From contig WRCI01000026.1 in assembly GCA_009784145.1 (NCBI GenBank), positions 1 through 14,422 of the forward strand: 14,422 nucleotides of DNA, in the 5' to 3' direction. The stretch is from Methanobrevibacter sp. Lineage in GTDB: Archaea > Methanobacteriota > Methanobacteria > Methanobacteriales > Methanobacteriaceae. The notes beneath the pieces were generated by a model, which searched no databases, was not told the origin of the DNA, and saw nothing but the letters and a program-made list of their open reading frames with translations. Each line of letters begins with the position of its first letter. Position 1 is the stretch's first letter. Shown piece after piece: positions 7,123 through 13,912 of this stretch. The translations under genes and the position numbers were made by a program.

Positions 7123-7839
7123 TTAATCAAATGAACTAACTAAATCTTTTAATTCAGCAACTGCAGCTCTATGGATTTTACCACTGTCTCTATCTCCACC
7201 AGTACAAGCAGCACCTCTAACACCTACTACATCACAACCAATGTCATGTAAGGGTTTAAGTTGCTCTTTTTTAACAGAACCTGCTAATGCTGATTTTAAA
7301 CCATAGCTATGTGTCTCCTCTACAAATTTTTCTAAATCATTAATATCAAGATAATCAAATAAAGTTTTTCCATCTTTAACAGCAGTATCTAACATAGCTA
7401 AGTCACTACCAGAATCTTTAGCTATTTTTGGAATATCCCATGGACTAACTGCTCCAACTCTATGAGCATCAGCATATCCAGATGCAACAACAATAGCATC
7501 AGATTTTTGATTCTTAACAGTTTTAACAACATTATTCATAACTTCTAATGATTCATCATAGTTAGATGTGCCATATAAGCCTACTTTAATATAATCTGCA
7601 CCAGAAACTAAAGCACCCATAGCTGCAAGAGAAACTGTTCCTGGTTTATAAGGAACATCTCCAAGAGTTGCACTAACTAACATATCATCAGGAGTCATTT
7701 CCCTAATTTCTTTAATTACCCATGGAAAATTAGCACCTAAAGAACCTTCTTTAGGATTTTTAACATCCACTATATCTGCACCACCTTCTATAGACTCAAG
7801 TGCTTCTTCATTATTTATTGGACTAATTAATAAGAGCAA
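7123..7839 (-). CDS. mfnB: (5-formylfuran-3-yl)methyl phosphate synthase MfnB (methanofuran synthesis)
   Basis: MfnB condenses two glyceraldehyde-3-phosphate molecules into (5-formylfuran-3-yl)methyl phosphate, the furan precursor of methanofuran, the C1 carrier of the first step of methanogenesis from CO2. The 238-residue protein matches the Methanocaldococcus enzyme MJ1099 in length and in the signature [17 protein letters not shown]. The two lysines that are catalytic in MJ1099 fall at the same numbers, Lys27 and Lys85 (DYIKVGLYG). The C-terminal [17 protein letters not shown] segment is also conserved. The start is TTG, 7 nt after a strong GGAGG site, and no nearby ATG fits better. It is second in a likely operon, 44 bp behind a 77-residue unknown. 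Use of MfnB marks the organism as a methanogen. Confidence 0.95.
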   Translation of the reverse strand: MLLLISPINNEEALESIEGGADIVDVKNPKEGSLGANFPWVIKEIREMTPDDMLVSATLGDVPYKPGTVSLAAMGALVSGADYIKVGLYGTSNYDESLEVMNNVVKTVKNQKSDAIVVASGYADAHRVGAVSPWDIPKIAKDSGSDLAMLDTAVKDGKTLFDYLDINDLEKFVEETHSYGLKSALAGSVKKEQLKPLHDIGCDVVGVRGAACTGGDRDSGKIHRAAVAELKDLVSSFD

Positions 7840-7883
7840 TAGATTTCCTCCAATAGCTAATTTAATTAATTTAATTAATTTTA

Positions 7884-8117
7884 TTATTCTAAAATATTAA
7901 AAGACAAAAACTGTATATCATTTAAAGAATACCATAAGAAATTATCTTCATTAGTTTTTATCTCAATAAAACCTGTTTTAGTATTAATGTTAATATAGTT
8001 TATAGGACTATCAACAGTTAAAAGTTCAAATTTTTCAGAACTCAAAGTTTGTCCAACTTTAAAAGTTAGTGACTCTTTTGAATTTTTTGTATGAATTATT
8101 AAAGTATTAACTTTCAT
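7884..8117 (-). CDS. Conserved-size hypothetical protein upstream of mfnB
   Basis: I do not recognise this 77-residue protein. It has no signal peptide, membrane segment, cysteine or metal motif. The pattern of alternating hydrophobic residues ([34 protein letters not shown]) suggests a small all-beta fold. A GGAATGAT ribosome binding site lies 4 nt before the ATG. It precedes mfnB by 44 bp on the same strand and is preceded by a long gene-free region, so it is probably the first gene of the mfnB transcript. A link to methanofuran synthesis is only positional. Codon use looks like that of its neighbours. Confidence 0.6.
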   Translation of the reverse strand: MKVNTLIIHTKNSKESLTFKVGQTLSSEKFELLTVDSPINYININTKTGFIEIKTNEDNFLWYSLNDIQFLSFNILE

Positions 8118-8591
8118 TTAAATCATTCCTTAGATAAATATATACAATAAAATATTAAGATATATTTTATTAATTATACTATATATTATAATATATTATA
8201 ATAATTATTTTTTTATAGAGTTATAGTTTTAATTATATTTTAAACTTATATTTTAATTAAATTTATGAAAATTATTATACAATATTTAAAATAATCTTTA
8301 TATTATATTTAAAATAATCTTTATATTATATTTATAAAAATATTTTATTTTATATTAATATAACAATAATTTATTAATTTTATTTAAATAAATTTTATAA
8401 TATATTTAATATTATTATAATATATTATTAATATTGTTTTAAAATATTTTATACATAATAATTTTTTTATACATAATAATTTTAATAATTATAAATATTT
8501 AATTGTTTTCATTATTTGTAAAACTTAGTTAATATAATTTTGACTTATATCTATTTTTTATAAGTAAATTTTCTTAAAAAATATTATTAGA
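8118..8591. other. 474-bp AT-rich gene-free region with two small tandem duplications
   Basis: No ORF or RNA gene is visible. A 23-bp unit (TATTTAAAATAATCTTTATA plus TTA) is exactly repeated at 8283-8305 and 8306-8328. An 18-bp unit with ATACATAATAATTTTTT is repeated at 8451 and 8469. The left part must hold the promoter of the 77-residue gene and mfnB; several TATA-like strings (for example on the - strand near 8135-8150) compete and I cannot choose between them. Confidence 0.6.
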
Positions 8592-8598
8592 CTAATAA
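8575..8598 (-). terminator. Probable terminator of the LutB-like gene
   Basis: On the - strand the stop codon region forms TTATTA-GTC-TAATAA (8598 to 8584), followed by T6 at 8581-8576. The arrangement, a short stem overlapping the TAG stop and then a U-tract, fits the end of the LutA/LutB-like operon. Confidence 0.45.
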
Positions 8599-9857
8599 GG
8601 AGAACCTTTATTTTTAATATTTTCCTTAATTTTATCATGTGCTTTAGGATAGAATCCTTTCTTATGAGAATCTTCTCGAACTTTTTCAATAATGCTATTA
8701 GTTTGAATAAGTACTGGACAGTTAATTGTGCAAAGACCACACAAAGTACATTTATAAAGACCAGAATCAAAGCTAGTTTTAGTATCTTCAATGAAATTAC
8801 TCATAGCTACTCCTCGACCTCCAAAACAATTGTTAAATCCAAATTCATTTCCAATAACATTATAAACTGGACAGCTTAAAATACAACTACCACAACCAAT
8901 ACACAATAAACATTCATTAACAGATTGAAGAGCCTCAAAACGACCATTATCTAAAATGATTACAGCGACTTTTTCAGCACCATACATATTTTTAATAAGT
9001 TTTTTTTCAATATCTGCTGTTTTAGAAGGTCCTGAAACAACATTAATATATGATGTTACCTTAGAACCAGTTGCATAATTAGTTTCAAGTTTAGCTATTG
9101 AAATAGCATCTTCAATAGTTGGAACAAACTTATCAATTCCAACCACAACAATATGGGTTTTCATTAGGGAAATAAGAGATATATTTCCTTCATTATGAAC
9201 AAAAACAAGAGATCCATCTTCACTAGCTACTGCATTAGCACCACTTAAACCGATATAAGATTTAGCTATTTTCTTTAATACATCTTCTCTAACAAGTTCC
9301 ATAATAGCTTTTGGCTCAGCTGGAACATTTTTATCCAATGCATTATTAACAATTTCAGCAATATCATTAACACTTAAATGAACAGCAGGTCCTGTTGGAT
9401 GAATGGGTTTATTATCTTTTCTTTTTAATTGTAAAATACGATCTCCTAAATCAGTTTCAATAAGACTTATTCCTTTTAACTTTAAAAATTTTGAAATGTC
9501 TATTTCGCCAAGAGTATTTGATTTTGATTTAGCTATTGTAATGAGGTCATTATTGTTATCTTCATCAGAAATACCTTCATCAAAAATACCTTCATTATTA
9601 GCACATTCTTTAATAATATTGTAAATGATATCTCTAGCTTTAGAATCATCTTCTGCAAAATAGTAATCAATATCATTTTCCTTGAAAGATTTTTTAGCTA
9701 TTTCAAGAAGCTCTTTATTATTAGTAATAGCTTCTTTTCTAATGTTAATTACTCTCTCTTGAAGTTTTTTAGTTTGAGGATTACTTAATAATTCTTTTCT
9801 TTTATCATACACTGTTTTAAAAGAATTTCTCATTGACTCTAATTCTTTTTTATTCAT
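8592..9857 (-). CDS. LutB/LldF-like protein: LUD domain with two 4Fe-4S clusters
   Basis: The 421-residue protein has an N-terminal LUD domain (about residues 50-290, with LKLKGISLIETDLGDRILQL and the SGANAVASEDGSLVFVHNEGN segment). It ends in a bacterial-ferredoxin-like region: CxxCxxCxxxCP at Cys319/322/325/329 with an extra Cys316, and a second CxxCxxCxxxCP at Cys370/373/376/380. In bacteria LutB works with LutA and LutC in oxidising L-lactate; this protein lacks the C-terminal extension of the roughly 475-residue bacterial LutB. It overlaps the LutA-like gene by 8 nt and has a strong AAGGAGGAT site, so the two are translationally coupled and likely form one complex. No LutC or flavin dehydrogenase is nearby, and lactate as substrate is unproven in methanogens. 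Confidence 0.85.
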   Translation of the reverse strand: MNKKELESMRNSFKTVYDKRKELLSNPQTKKLQERVINIRKEAITNNKELLEIAKKSFKENDIDYYFAEDDSKARDIIYNIIKECANNEGIFDEGISDEDNNNDLITIAKSKSNTLGEIDISKFLKLKGISLIETDLGDRILQLKRKDNKPIHPTGPAVHLSVNDIAEIVNNALDKNVPAEPKAIMELVREDVLKKIAKSYIGLSGANAVASEDGSLVFVHNEGNISLISLMKTHIVVVGIDKFVPTIEDAISIAKLETNYATGSKVTSYINVVSGPSKTADIEKKLIKNMYGAEKVAVIILDNGRFEALQSVNECLLCIGCGSCILSCPVYNVIGNEFGFNNCFGGRGVAMSNFIEDTKTSFDSGLYKCTLCGLCTINCPVLIQTNSIIEKVREDSHKKGFYPKAHDKIKENIKNKGSPY

Positions 9858-10569
9858 TAATATCCTCCTTTACTAATCTCTTCAAAACAAATTCAGTTAA
9901 ATCTAAAACTTCCAAAGAAGAATTTTCATCAAGATTTAATTTACAAAATGGACATGAAGTAATTAATATGTCACATCCTGTAGCTTCAGCTTCTTTAGCT
10001 CTTAAAGTAGCAATTGACTTAGATATATCTGGAAAAGCTGATTTAACACCTCCTCCAGAACCACAACACTTTGAATCTTCTTTGATATTATTCATTTCTT
10101 GAATATTAGAAAAATAATTAATAACCTCTCTAGGAGCATCATATATTTCAAAATGTCGTCCTAAATGACAAGAATCATGAAAAGTAACATAAGTAACTTC
10201 ATCTTTTTGAATTACATTATTATTTATTTGATTATCAGATAATTTTTGATTATTTAATAACTCCTTTAAAAGTTGAGAAATATGAATTACATCTAATTCT
10301 ACATCTAAAATTTCTTTATAATCATGTTTTAATGTTTTATAACATCCTGCACAAGATACTAAAATTTGTTTGTCTTTAAAAATTTTTAAATTATTTTCCA
10401 TTTGTTCTTTTCCTTCTTCAGTAGAACCTGTTCTAAGAAGAACAGATCCACAACATCCTTCATTTTTTAAAGAATAAAAGTCAATTTTAGCTAATTTTAA
10501 AATTTTTTCAGTAGAATCAGAAATAGTATTTAATTTTTCACGAGTAGTGCATCCTCTAAAATATAACAT
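9850..10569 (-). CDS. LutA/HdrB-like protein with two CCG cysteine domains
   Basis: The 239-residue protein has two complete CCG motifs (PF02754), the pattern that binds a noncubane iron-sulfur cluster in HdrB. The first is Cys7, Cys39-Cys40, Cys73 and Cys76; the second is Cys134, Cys168-Cys169, Cys206 and Cys209. An Asn-rich linker (about 105-122) separates the halves. Length and architecture match bacterial LutA (238 residues). HdrB/HdrD, GlcF and GlpC share the domain, so its partner could be lactate, glycolate, glycerol-phosphate or a thiol/disulfide. It is the first gene of the pair, with a GGTGA site 8 nt before the ATG, a TATA box near 10653 and an inverted repeat in the leader. No membrane segment is seen. 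Confidence 0.85.
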   Translation of the reverse strand: MLYFRGCTTREKLNTISDSTEKILKLAKIDFYSLKNEGCCGSVLLRTGSTEEGKEQMENNLKIFKDKQILVSCAGCYKTLKHDYKEILDVELDVIHISQLLKELLNNQKLSDNQINNNVIQKDEVTYVTFHDSCHLGRHFEIYDAPREVINYFSNIQEMNNIKEDSKCCGSGGGVKSAFPDISKSIATLRAKEAEATGCDILITSCPFCKLNLDENSSLEVLDLTEFVLKRLVKEDINE

Positions 10570-10585
10570 TTTTGTTTCACCATTA

Positions 10586-10621
10586 AAGATAGAAGATTTA
10601 ATAAATTATTGATTCTATCTT
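10586..10621 (-). promoter_or_regulatory. 9-bp perfect inverted repeat in the leader of the LutA/LutB-like operon
   Basis: AAGATAGAA (10586-10594) and TTCTATCTT (10613-10621) are exact reverse complements around an 18-bp spacer. The repeat lies between the predicted transcription start (near 10627) and the GGTGA ribosome binding site (about 10576-10580). It may be a repressor operator or an RNA hairpin just before the ribosome binding site. Confidence 0.45.
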
Positions 10622-10646
10622 AAATAATTTTATAATAGTATAATAA

Positions 10647-10662
10647 GATTATATAAATAAAA
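10647..10662 (-). promoter_or_regulatory. Predicted TATA promoter of the LutA/LutB-like operon
   Basis: On the - strand TTTTATTTATATAATC reads as an upstream A/T element plus a TTTATATAA box centred near 10653. Transcription would begin near 10627, giving a leader of nearly 60 nt. The sequence context is AT-rich, so this is a positional prediction. Confidence 0.4.
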
Positions 10663-10920
10663 TAATTTTATTTTATATAATAATTTATAATAATTATATA
10701 TTTATTTTTGTATTAAATATTTCTTTCTATTTTTTTAAAAAATTATATAAAAATTATAAAATATATAAGATATATAGGGTATATAAAAAATTAAAAAAAA
10801 GTTTAAAATAAAAATAAAAAAATGAATAAAATAAAAATAACTAACTAAAGATAAAAATACTTAACTAAATATAAAAATAACTAAATAAATATAAAAATAA
10901 CTAAATAAATATAAAAATAG
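10663..10920. repeat. AT-rich spacer ending in a 20-bp tandem repeat, 4.5 copies
   Basis: The 374-bp gap between the LutA-like gene and the DUF2304 gene has no ORF. From 10831 to 10920 a 20-bp unit, ATAAAAATAACTAAATAAAT, is repeated: exact at 10871 and 10891, variant at 10831 and 10851, half copy at 10911. The part from 10663 to 10830 holds only A/T runs. Confidence 0.8.
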
Positions 10921-10943
10921 ATTTAAGGACATTTTATCCTAAA
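10914..10943 (-). terminator. Possible terminator after the DUF2304 gene
   Basis: Directly after the stop codon the - strand reads TTTAGGA, a 7-nt loop, then TCCTTAAA (10943 to 10922). This is a 7-bp stem with one bulge, followed by a T5 run at 10918-10914. Confidence 0.4.
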
Positions 10944-11300
10944 CTAATCTTCATTATCCTCGAAATCTTCTTTATATTTAATTTCTTTATCAATAGCTAT
11001 TTTTCTGACCAAATCAGTAATATGTTGATCTAATGCTTCAACTCTAAGATAAACTCTGAATATTAAATAATAAGCACCAATAAGACCAAAAATTAATATT
11101 AGATTCACACCACTACCAATTCCCAACATTTCTGCAAAAAAACCAGTGGATTCTGGAACAAATGCAAATACTCCTAACAATATCCACAGTAATGTCCACA
11201 AAACAAAAGTATTTAATGAAGTTTTTTTCGCGTGAAATCTATTATATACTAACAATATAGCTAATATCGCCACTATTATAACTAAAATCTGATATAACAA
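10944..11300 (-). CDS. DUF2304 membrane protein
   Basis: This 118-residue protein has three predicted membrane helices (about residues 2-19, 30-48 and 64-83), a short cytosolic hairpin with FHAKKTSL between the first two, and an acidic C-terminal tail ending EDFEDNED. Its pattern (TFVLWTLLWILLGVFAFVPE) fits DUF2304, a family usually coded beside dolichol-phosphate-mannose-synthase-like glycosyltransferases and thought to be their membrane partner. Such a gene lies just upstream here and has no membrane segments of its own. The start is uncertain: TTG at 11300 gives the family N-terminus, but the best binding site, AAGGTG at 11321-11326, is 20 nt away. An AUU start nearer the site is possible. 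Confidence 0.75.
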   Translation of the reverse strand: MLYQILVIIVAILAILLVYNRFHAKKTSLNTFVLWTLLWILLGVFAFVPESTGFFAEMLGIGSGVNLILIFGLIGAYYLIFRVYLRVEALDQHITDLVRKIAIDKEIKYKEDFEDNED

Positions 11301-11338
11301 TATATTTTCAAAAATAATAACACCTTCTAAACTTAATT

Positions 11339-11511
11339 TTATTTTTAATTTTAATACATTAATTTCCTAACTAAACAATCATCTGAATATTTAATATTAT
11401 TTTTAATTTTAATACATTAATTTCCCAACTAAACAATCATCTGAATATTTAATATTATTTTTAATTTTAATACATTAATTTTCTAAGTAAACAATCATCT
11501 GAATAAATCAA
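11339..11511. repeat. 58-bp tandem repeat, 3 copies, spanning the glycosyltransferase stop
   Basis: Copies begin near 11339, 11397 and 11455. All contain TTTTAATACATTAATTT and AAACAATCATCTGAATA. In the third copy, TCATCTGAATA (11495-11505) is the stop and last codons of the glycosyltransferase on the - strand. The other two copies are noncoding duplicates filling the 194-bp gap to the DUF2304 gene. Confidence 0.85.
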
Positions 11512-12244
11512 TTATCATTTTAACTAATATTTTAAGACCAACTATAGCATTTGTACCTTTAGCTTGAGTTTCAGGAGTATAAATTGTAGTTATTGTAACT
11601 TCTTCAAAACTGAGATGGTTTCTCCTAATTTCCCTAATAAATTCAGAAGAAACTGCATATCCTGCTGAAAGTAGAGATAATTTAGGAACAACATCTGCTT
11701 TAAATGCTCTAAGACCTGATTGAGAATCTTTAACTTTAACTCTGTAAAAAATAAGTGTTATGAAATTCATAACTGTATTTGCAAAGTTTTTAGAACTAGG
11801 CATATCTTCAAAAGGTCTTGCACCAATCACTACTTGAGTTTCTCCATTTATCAAAGGTTTACAAACTTTAGGAATATCATTAATATCATGTTGACCATCT
11901 GCATCAAATGTGACAACATATTTTGCACCTAATAATAAAGAAGCATTCATTCCAGTTTTTAAAGCAGCTCCAAGTCCTCTATTAATAATATGTTGAAAAA
12001 TAAAAATATTTTTAGGATATTTTAATTGTGAATTTTTAGCTATCTCATAAGTACTGTCTTTAGATCCATCATCAATAAGAGCAACATTATAATTTAAAGA
12101 AGCTATTTCTTCAATAATAGGACCAACAGTTTTTTCTTCATTAAAAGCTGGGACAACAATAAATATTTCTTTATTAGTTTTTAAACCCCCCTTTTTTTCC
12201 TGAAGATTAGAATTTTCATCTTTTTTAAATACTTTATTTACCAT
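11495..12244 (-). CDS. Family 2 glycosyltransferase, dolichol-phosphate mannosyltransferase-like
   Basis: The 249-residue GT-A enzyme has IFIVVPAFNEEKTVGPII (about residues 27-44), the nucleotide-binding ALIDDGSKDST (55-65), NRGLGAALKTGM, and the metal-binding FDADGQHD motif. SQSGLRAFKADVV and the later EVTITTIY segment are typical of polyprenyl-phosphate hexose synthases. These move a sugar from a nucleotide sugar to dolichyl phosphate at the cytosolic membrane face for protein or wall glycosylation. It lacks C-terminal membrane helices, and the downstream DUF2304 protein probably supplies the anchor. Residues 1-25 are a charged, lysine-rich extension not typical of the family. The start has only a weak ATGAT site; a TATA box lies at 12283-12292. 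Sugar and acceptor cannot be read from sequence. Confidence 0.85.
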   Translation of the reverse strand: MVNKVFKKDENSNLQEKKGGLKTNKEIFIVVPAFNEEKTVGPIIEEIASLNYNVALIDDGSKDSTYEIAKNSQLKYPKNIFIFQHIINRGLGAALKTGMNASLLLGAKYVVTFDADGQHDINDIPKVCKPLINGETQVVIGARPFEDMPSSKNFANTVMNFITLIFYRVKVKDSQSGLRAFKADVVPKLSLLSAGYAVSSEFIREIRRNHLSFEEVTITTIYTPETQAKGTNAIVGLKILVKMIIDLFR

Positions 12245-12282
12245 ATTATCATAAAGAATTATACTATATAATTATTATAAAG

Positions 12283-12292
12283 TTTATATAAA
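12283..12292 (-). promoter_or_regulatory. Predicted TATA box of the glycosyltransferase gene
   Basis: TTTATATAAA at 12283-12292 (nearly palindromic, read on the - strand) lies 39-48 nt before the ATG. That predicts a start near 12262 and a leader of about 18 nt. Confidence 0.4.
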
Positions 12293-12362
12293 AATAATAT
12301 AACTAACATTGTATTTAAATTAAACTTTTAAAAAACTTATTGAATATTTAAATATAAATTTT

Positions 12363-12476
12363 CAATTAAAATAATTAAAATAATTTTCAATTAAAAATAT
12401 AATAAATTCTCAATTAAAATAATTAAAATAATTTTCAATTAAAAATATAATAAATTCTCAATTAAAATATAAATAT
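12363..12476. repeat. 48-bp perfect tandem repeat, 2.3 copies, in a divergent spacer
   Basis: 12363-12410 and 12411-12458 are identical; a third copy starts at 12459 and breaks off after CAATTAAAAT. The unit contains CAATTAAAATAATTAAAATA and ATTTTCAATTAAAAATA. It sits between the divergent promoters of the glycosyltransferase and the TMEM175-like gene. Exact identity suggests recent duplication. The rest of the 300-bp spacer holds only the two predicted TATA boxes. Confidence 0.9.
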
Positions 12477-12485
12477 CTTAAAAAT

Positions 12486-12499
12486 CAAATTTGTATACA
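12486..12499 (+). promoter_or_regulatory. Predicted TATA region of the TMEM175-like gene, containing a TGTATACA palindrome
   Basis: CAAATTTGTATACA lies 55-68 nt before the chosen start. TGTATACA (12492-12499) is a perfect 8-bp palindrome. It could serve as the TATA box, giving a start near 12521 and a leader of about 33 nt, or as an operator overlapping it. Confidence 0.35.
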
Positions 12500-12553
12500 T
12501 TACAAGATAAATCAAATCATTTCTTTTAATATGAAAATAAAGGTATGATAAAA

Positions 12554-13126
12554 ATGGAAAAAAATAGACTTGAATCATTTAGTGATGGAGTATTAGCTAT
12601 CATTATTACAATAATGGTACTTCAATTAGGAATTCCAACAAGTGCTGAACTTTCAGCAATATATCCAATTATACCTGTATTTTTAGGTTATGTACTTAGT
12701 TTTATGTATGTAGGAATCTACTGGAATAACCATCATCATCTTCTTAAAGCATTACATACAGTTTCAGGAAAAATTTTGTTGGTAAATCTGGTGTTGCTAT
12801 TTTGGGTATCTTTAATGCCATTTACAACTGCTTGGATGGCAGAAAATCATTTTGAAGCTTGGCCTACAGTATTTTATGGAATAGTACTTGCAATGGCATC
12901 TTTATCATATTATTTTCTTCAACGAGAAATTATTAAAGTTGAAGGAGAAGATTCTGATTTGAAAAAAGCTATAGGTCATAGAAGAAAAGAAAAAATATCA
13001 TTCATACTTTATATTGTCGCAATTAGTCTTGCATTAATGGAACCACATTTTTCTCAATTATTATACTTAACAGTAGCTCTAATCTGGATAATTCCAGATC
13101 GTCGAATTGAGAAAATATTAGAATAG
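12554..13126 (+). CDS. TMEM175-family (DUF1211) membrane protein
   Basis: This 190-residue protein begins with RLESFSDGVLAIIITIMVLQL, the helix carrying the FSD motif that defines the TMEM175/DUF1211 family. Prokaryotic members are tetrameric six-helix potassium channels. Hydrophobic segments fit six helices at about residues 8-28, 37-58, 74-93, 103-121, 146-163 and 166-180. WNNHHHLLKAL between helices 2 and 3 is also typical. The ATG at 12545 is in frame, but the only binding site, AAAGGT (12539-12544), abuts it; from the ATG at 12554 it is 9 nt away, so I chose that start. The gene stands alone between a divergent glycosyltransferase and a convergent ribC. Ion selectivity is inferred from family only. 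Confidence 0.85.
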   Translation: MEKNRLESFSDGVLAIIITIMVLQLGIPTSAELSAIYPIIPVFLGYVLSFMYVGIYWNNHHHLLKALHTVSGKILLVNLVLLFWVSLMPFTTAWMAENHFEAWPTVFYGIVLAMASLSYYFLQREIIKVEGEDSDLKKAIGHRRKEKISFILYIVAISLALMEPHFSQLLYLTVALIWIIPDRRIEKILE

Positions 13127-13331
13127 CTTTAAAGAATATAGTATAAAAAATTATAATATAAAAAGTTAAAAATTTGAAAAATACAAAGTTGAAAAATTAT
13201 AGTATAAAAAGTTAAAAATTAAAAAAAAAGACAAAATTAAAAAGTATAATATAAAAAATGATAATATAAAAACAAAAATAATAATATAAAAAATTGAAAA
13301 TTAAAAGAAAATAATATAAAAAATTAAAAGA
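13127..13331. repeat. Convergent spacer with scattered ATAATATAAA repeats
   Basis: The 205-bp region between the convergent TMEM175-like and ribC genes has no ORF. ATAATATAAA recurs at 13153, 13246, 13261, 13281 and 13311, usually followed by AAA(A/G)TT. GTATAAAAAGTTAAAAATT-like strings occur on the left. It looks like a worn tandem array. A/T runs on both strands could end transcription of both genes, but I see no definite terminator. Confidence 0.45.
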
Positions 13332-13790
<459 letters not shown>

Positions 13791-13912
13791 TTATTCACCA
13801 TTTATTAACTGAATTTAATTAATATTTTATTAAATAAAGAATATAAAACAACTAAATTTATATTATCTAAACTTATAAACTAACAAAGAAATTTTCAATA
13901 ATTATTAAAAAG

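Noticed and set aside
8558-8879. Open frames on both strands over the 3' end of the LutB-like gene
   Set aside because: The LutB-like frame has two intact cluster motifs there; the others are shadows without binding sites.
9833-10102. + strand open frame over the LutA/LutB-like overlap
   Set aside because: It is antisense to conserved cysteine motifs in both genes and resembles nothing known.
2085-12476. Tandem repeats as CRISPR arrays
   Set aside because: The copies are directly abutted with no unique spacers, and no cas gene is present.
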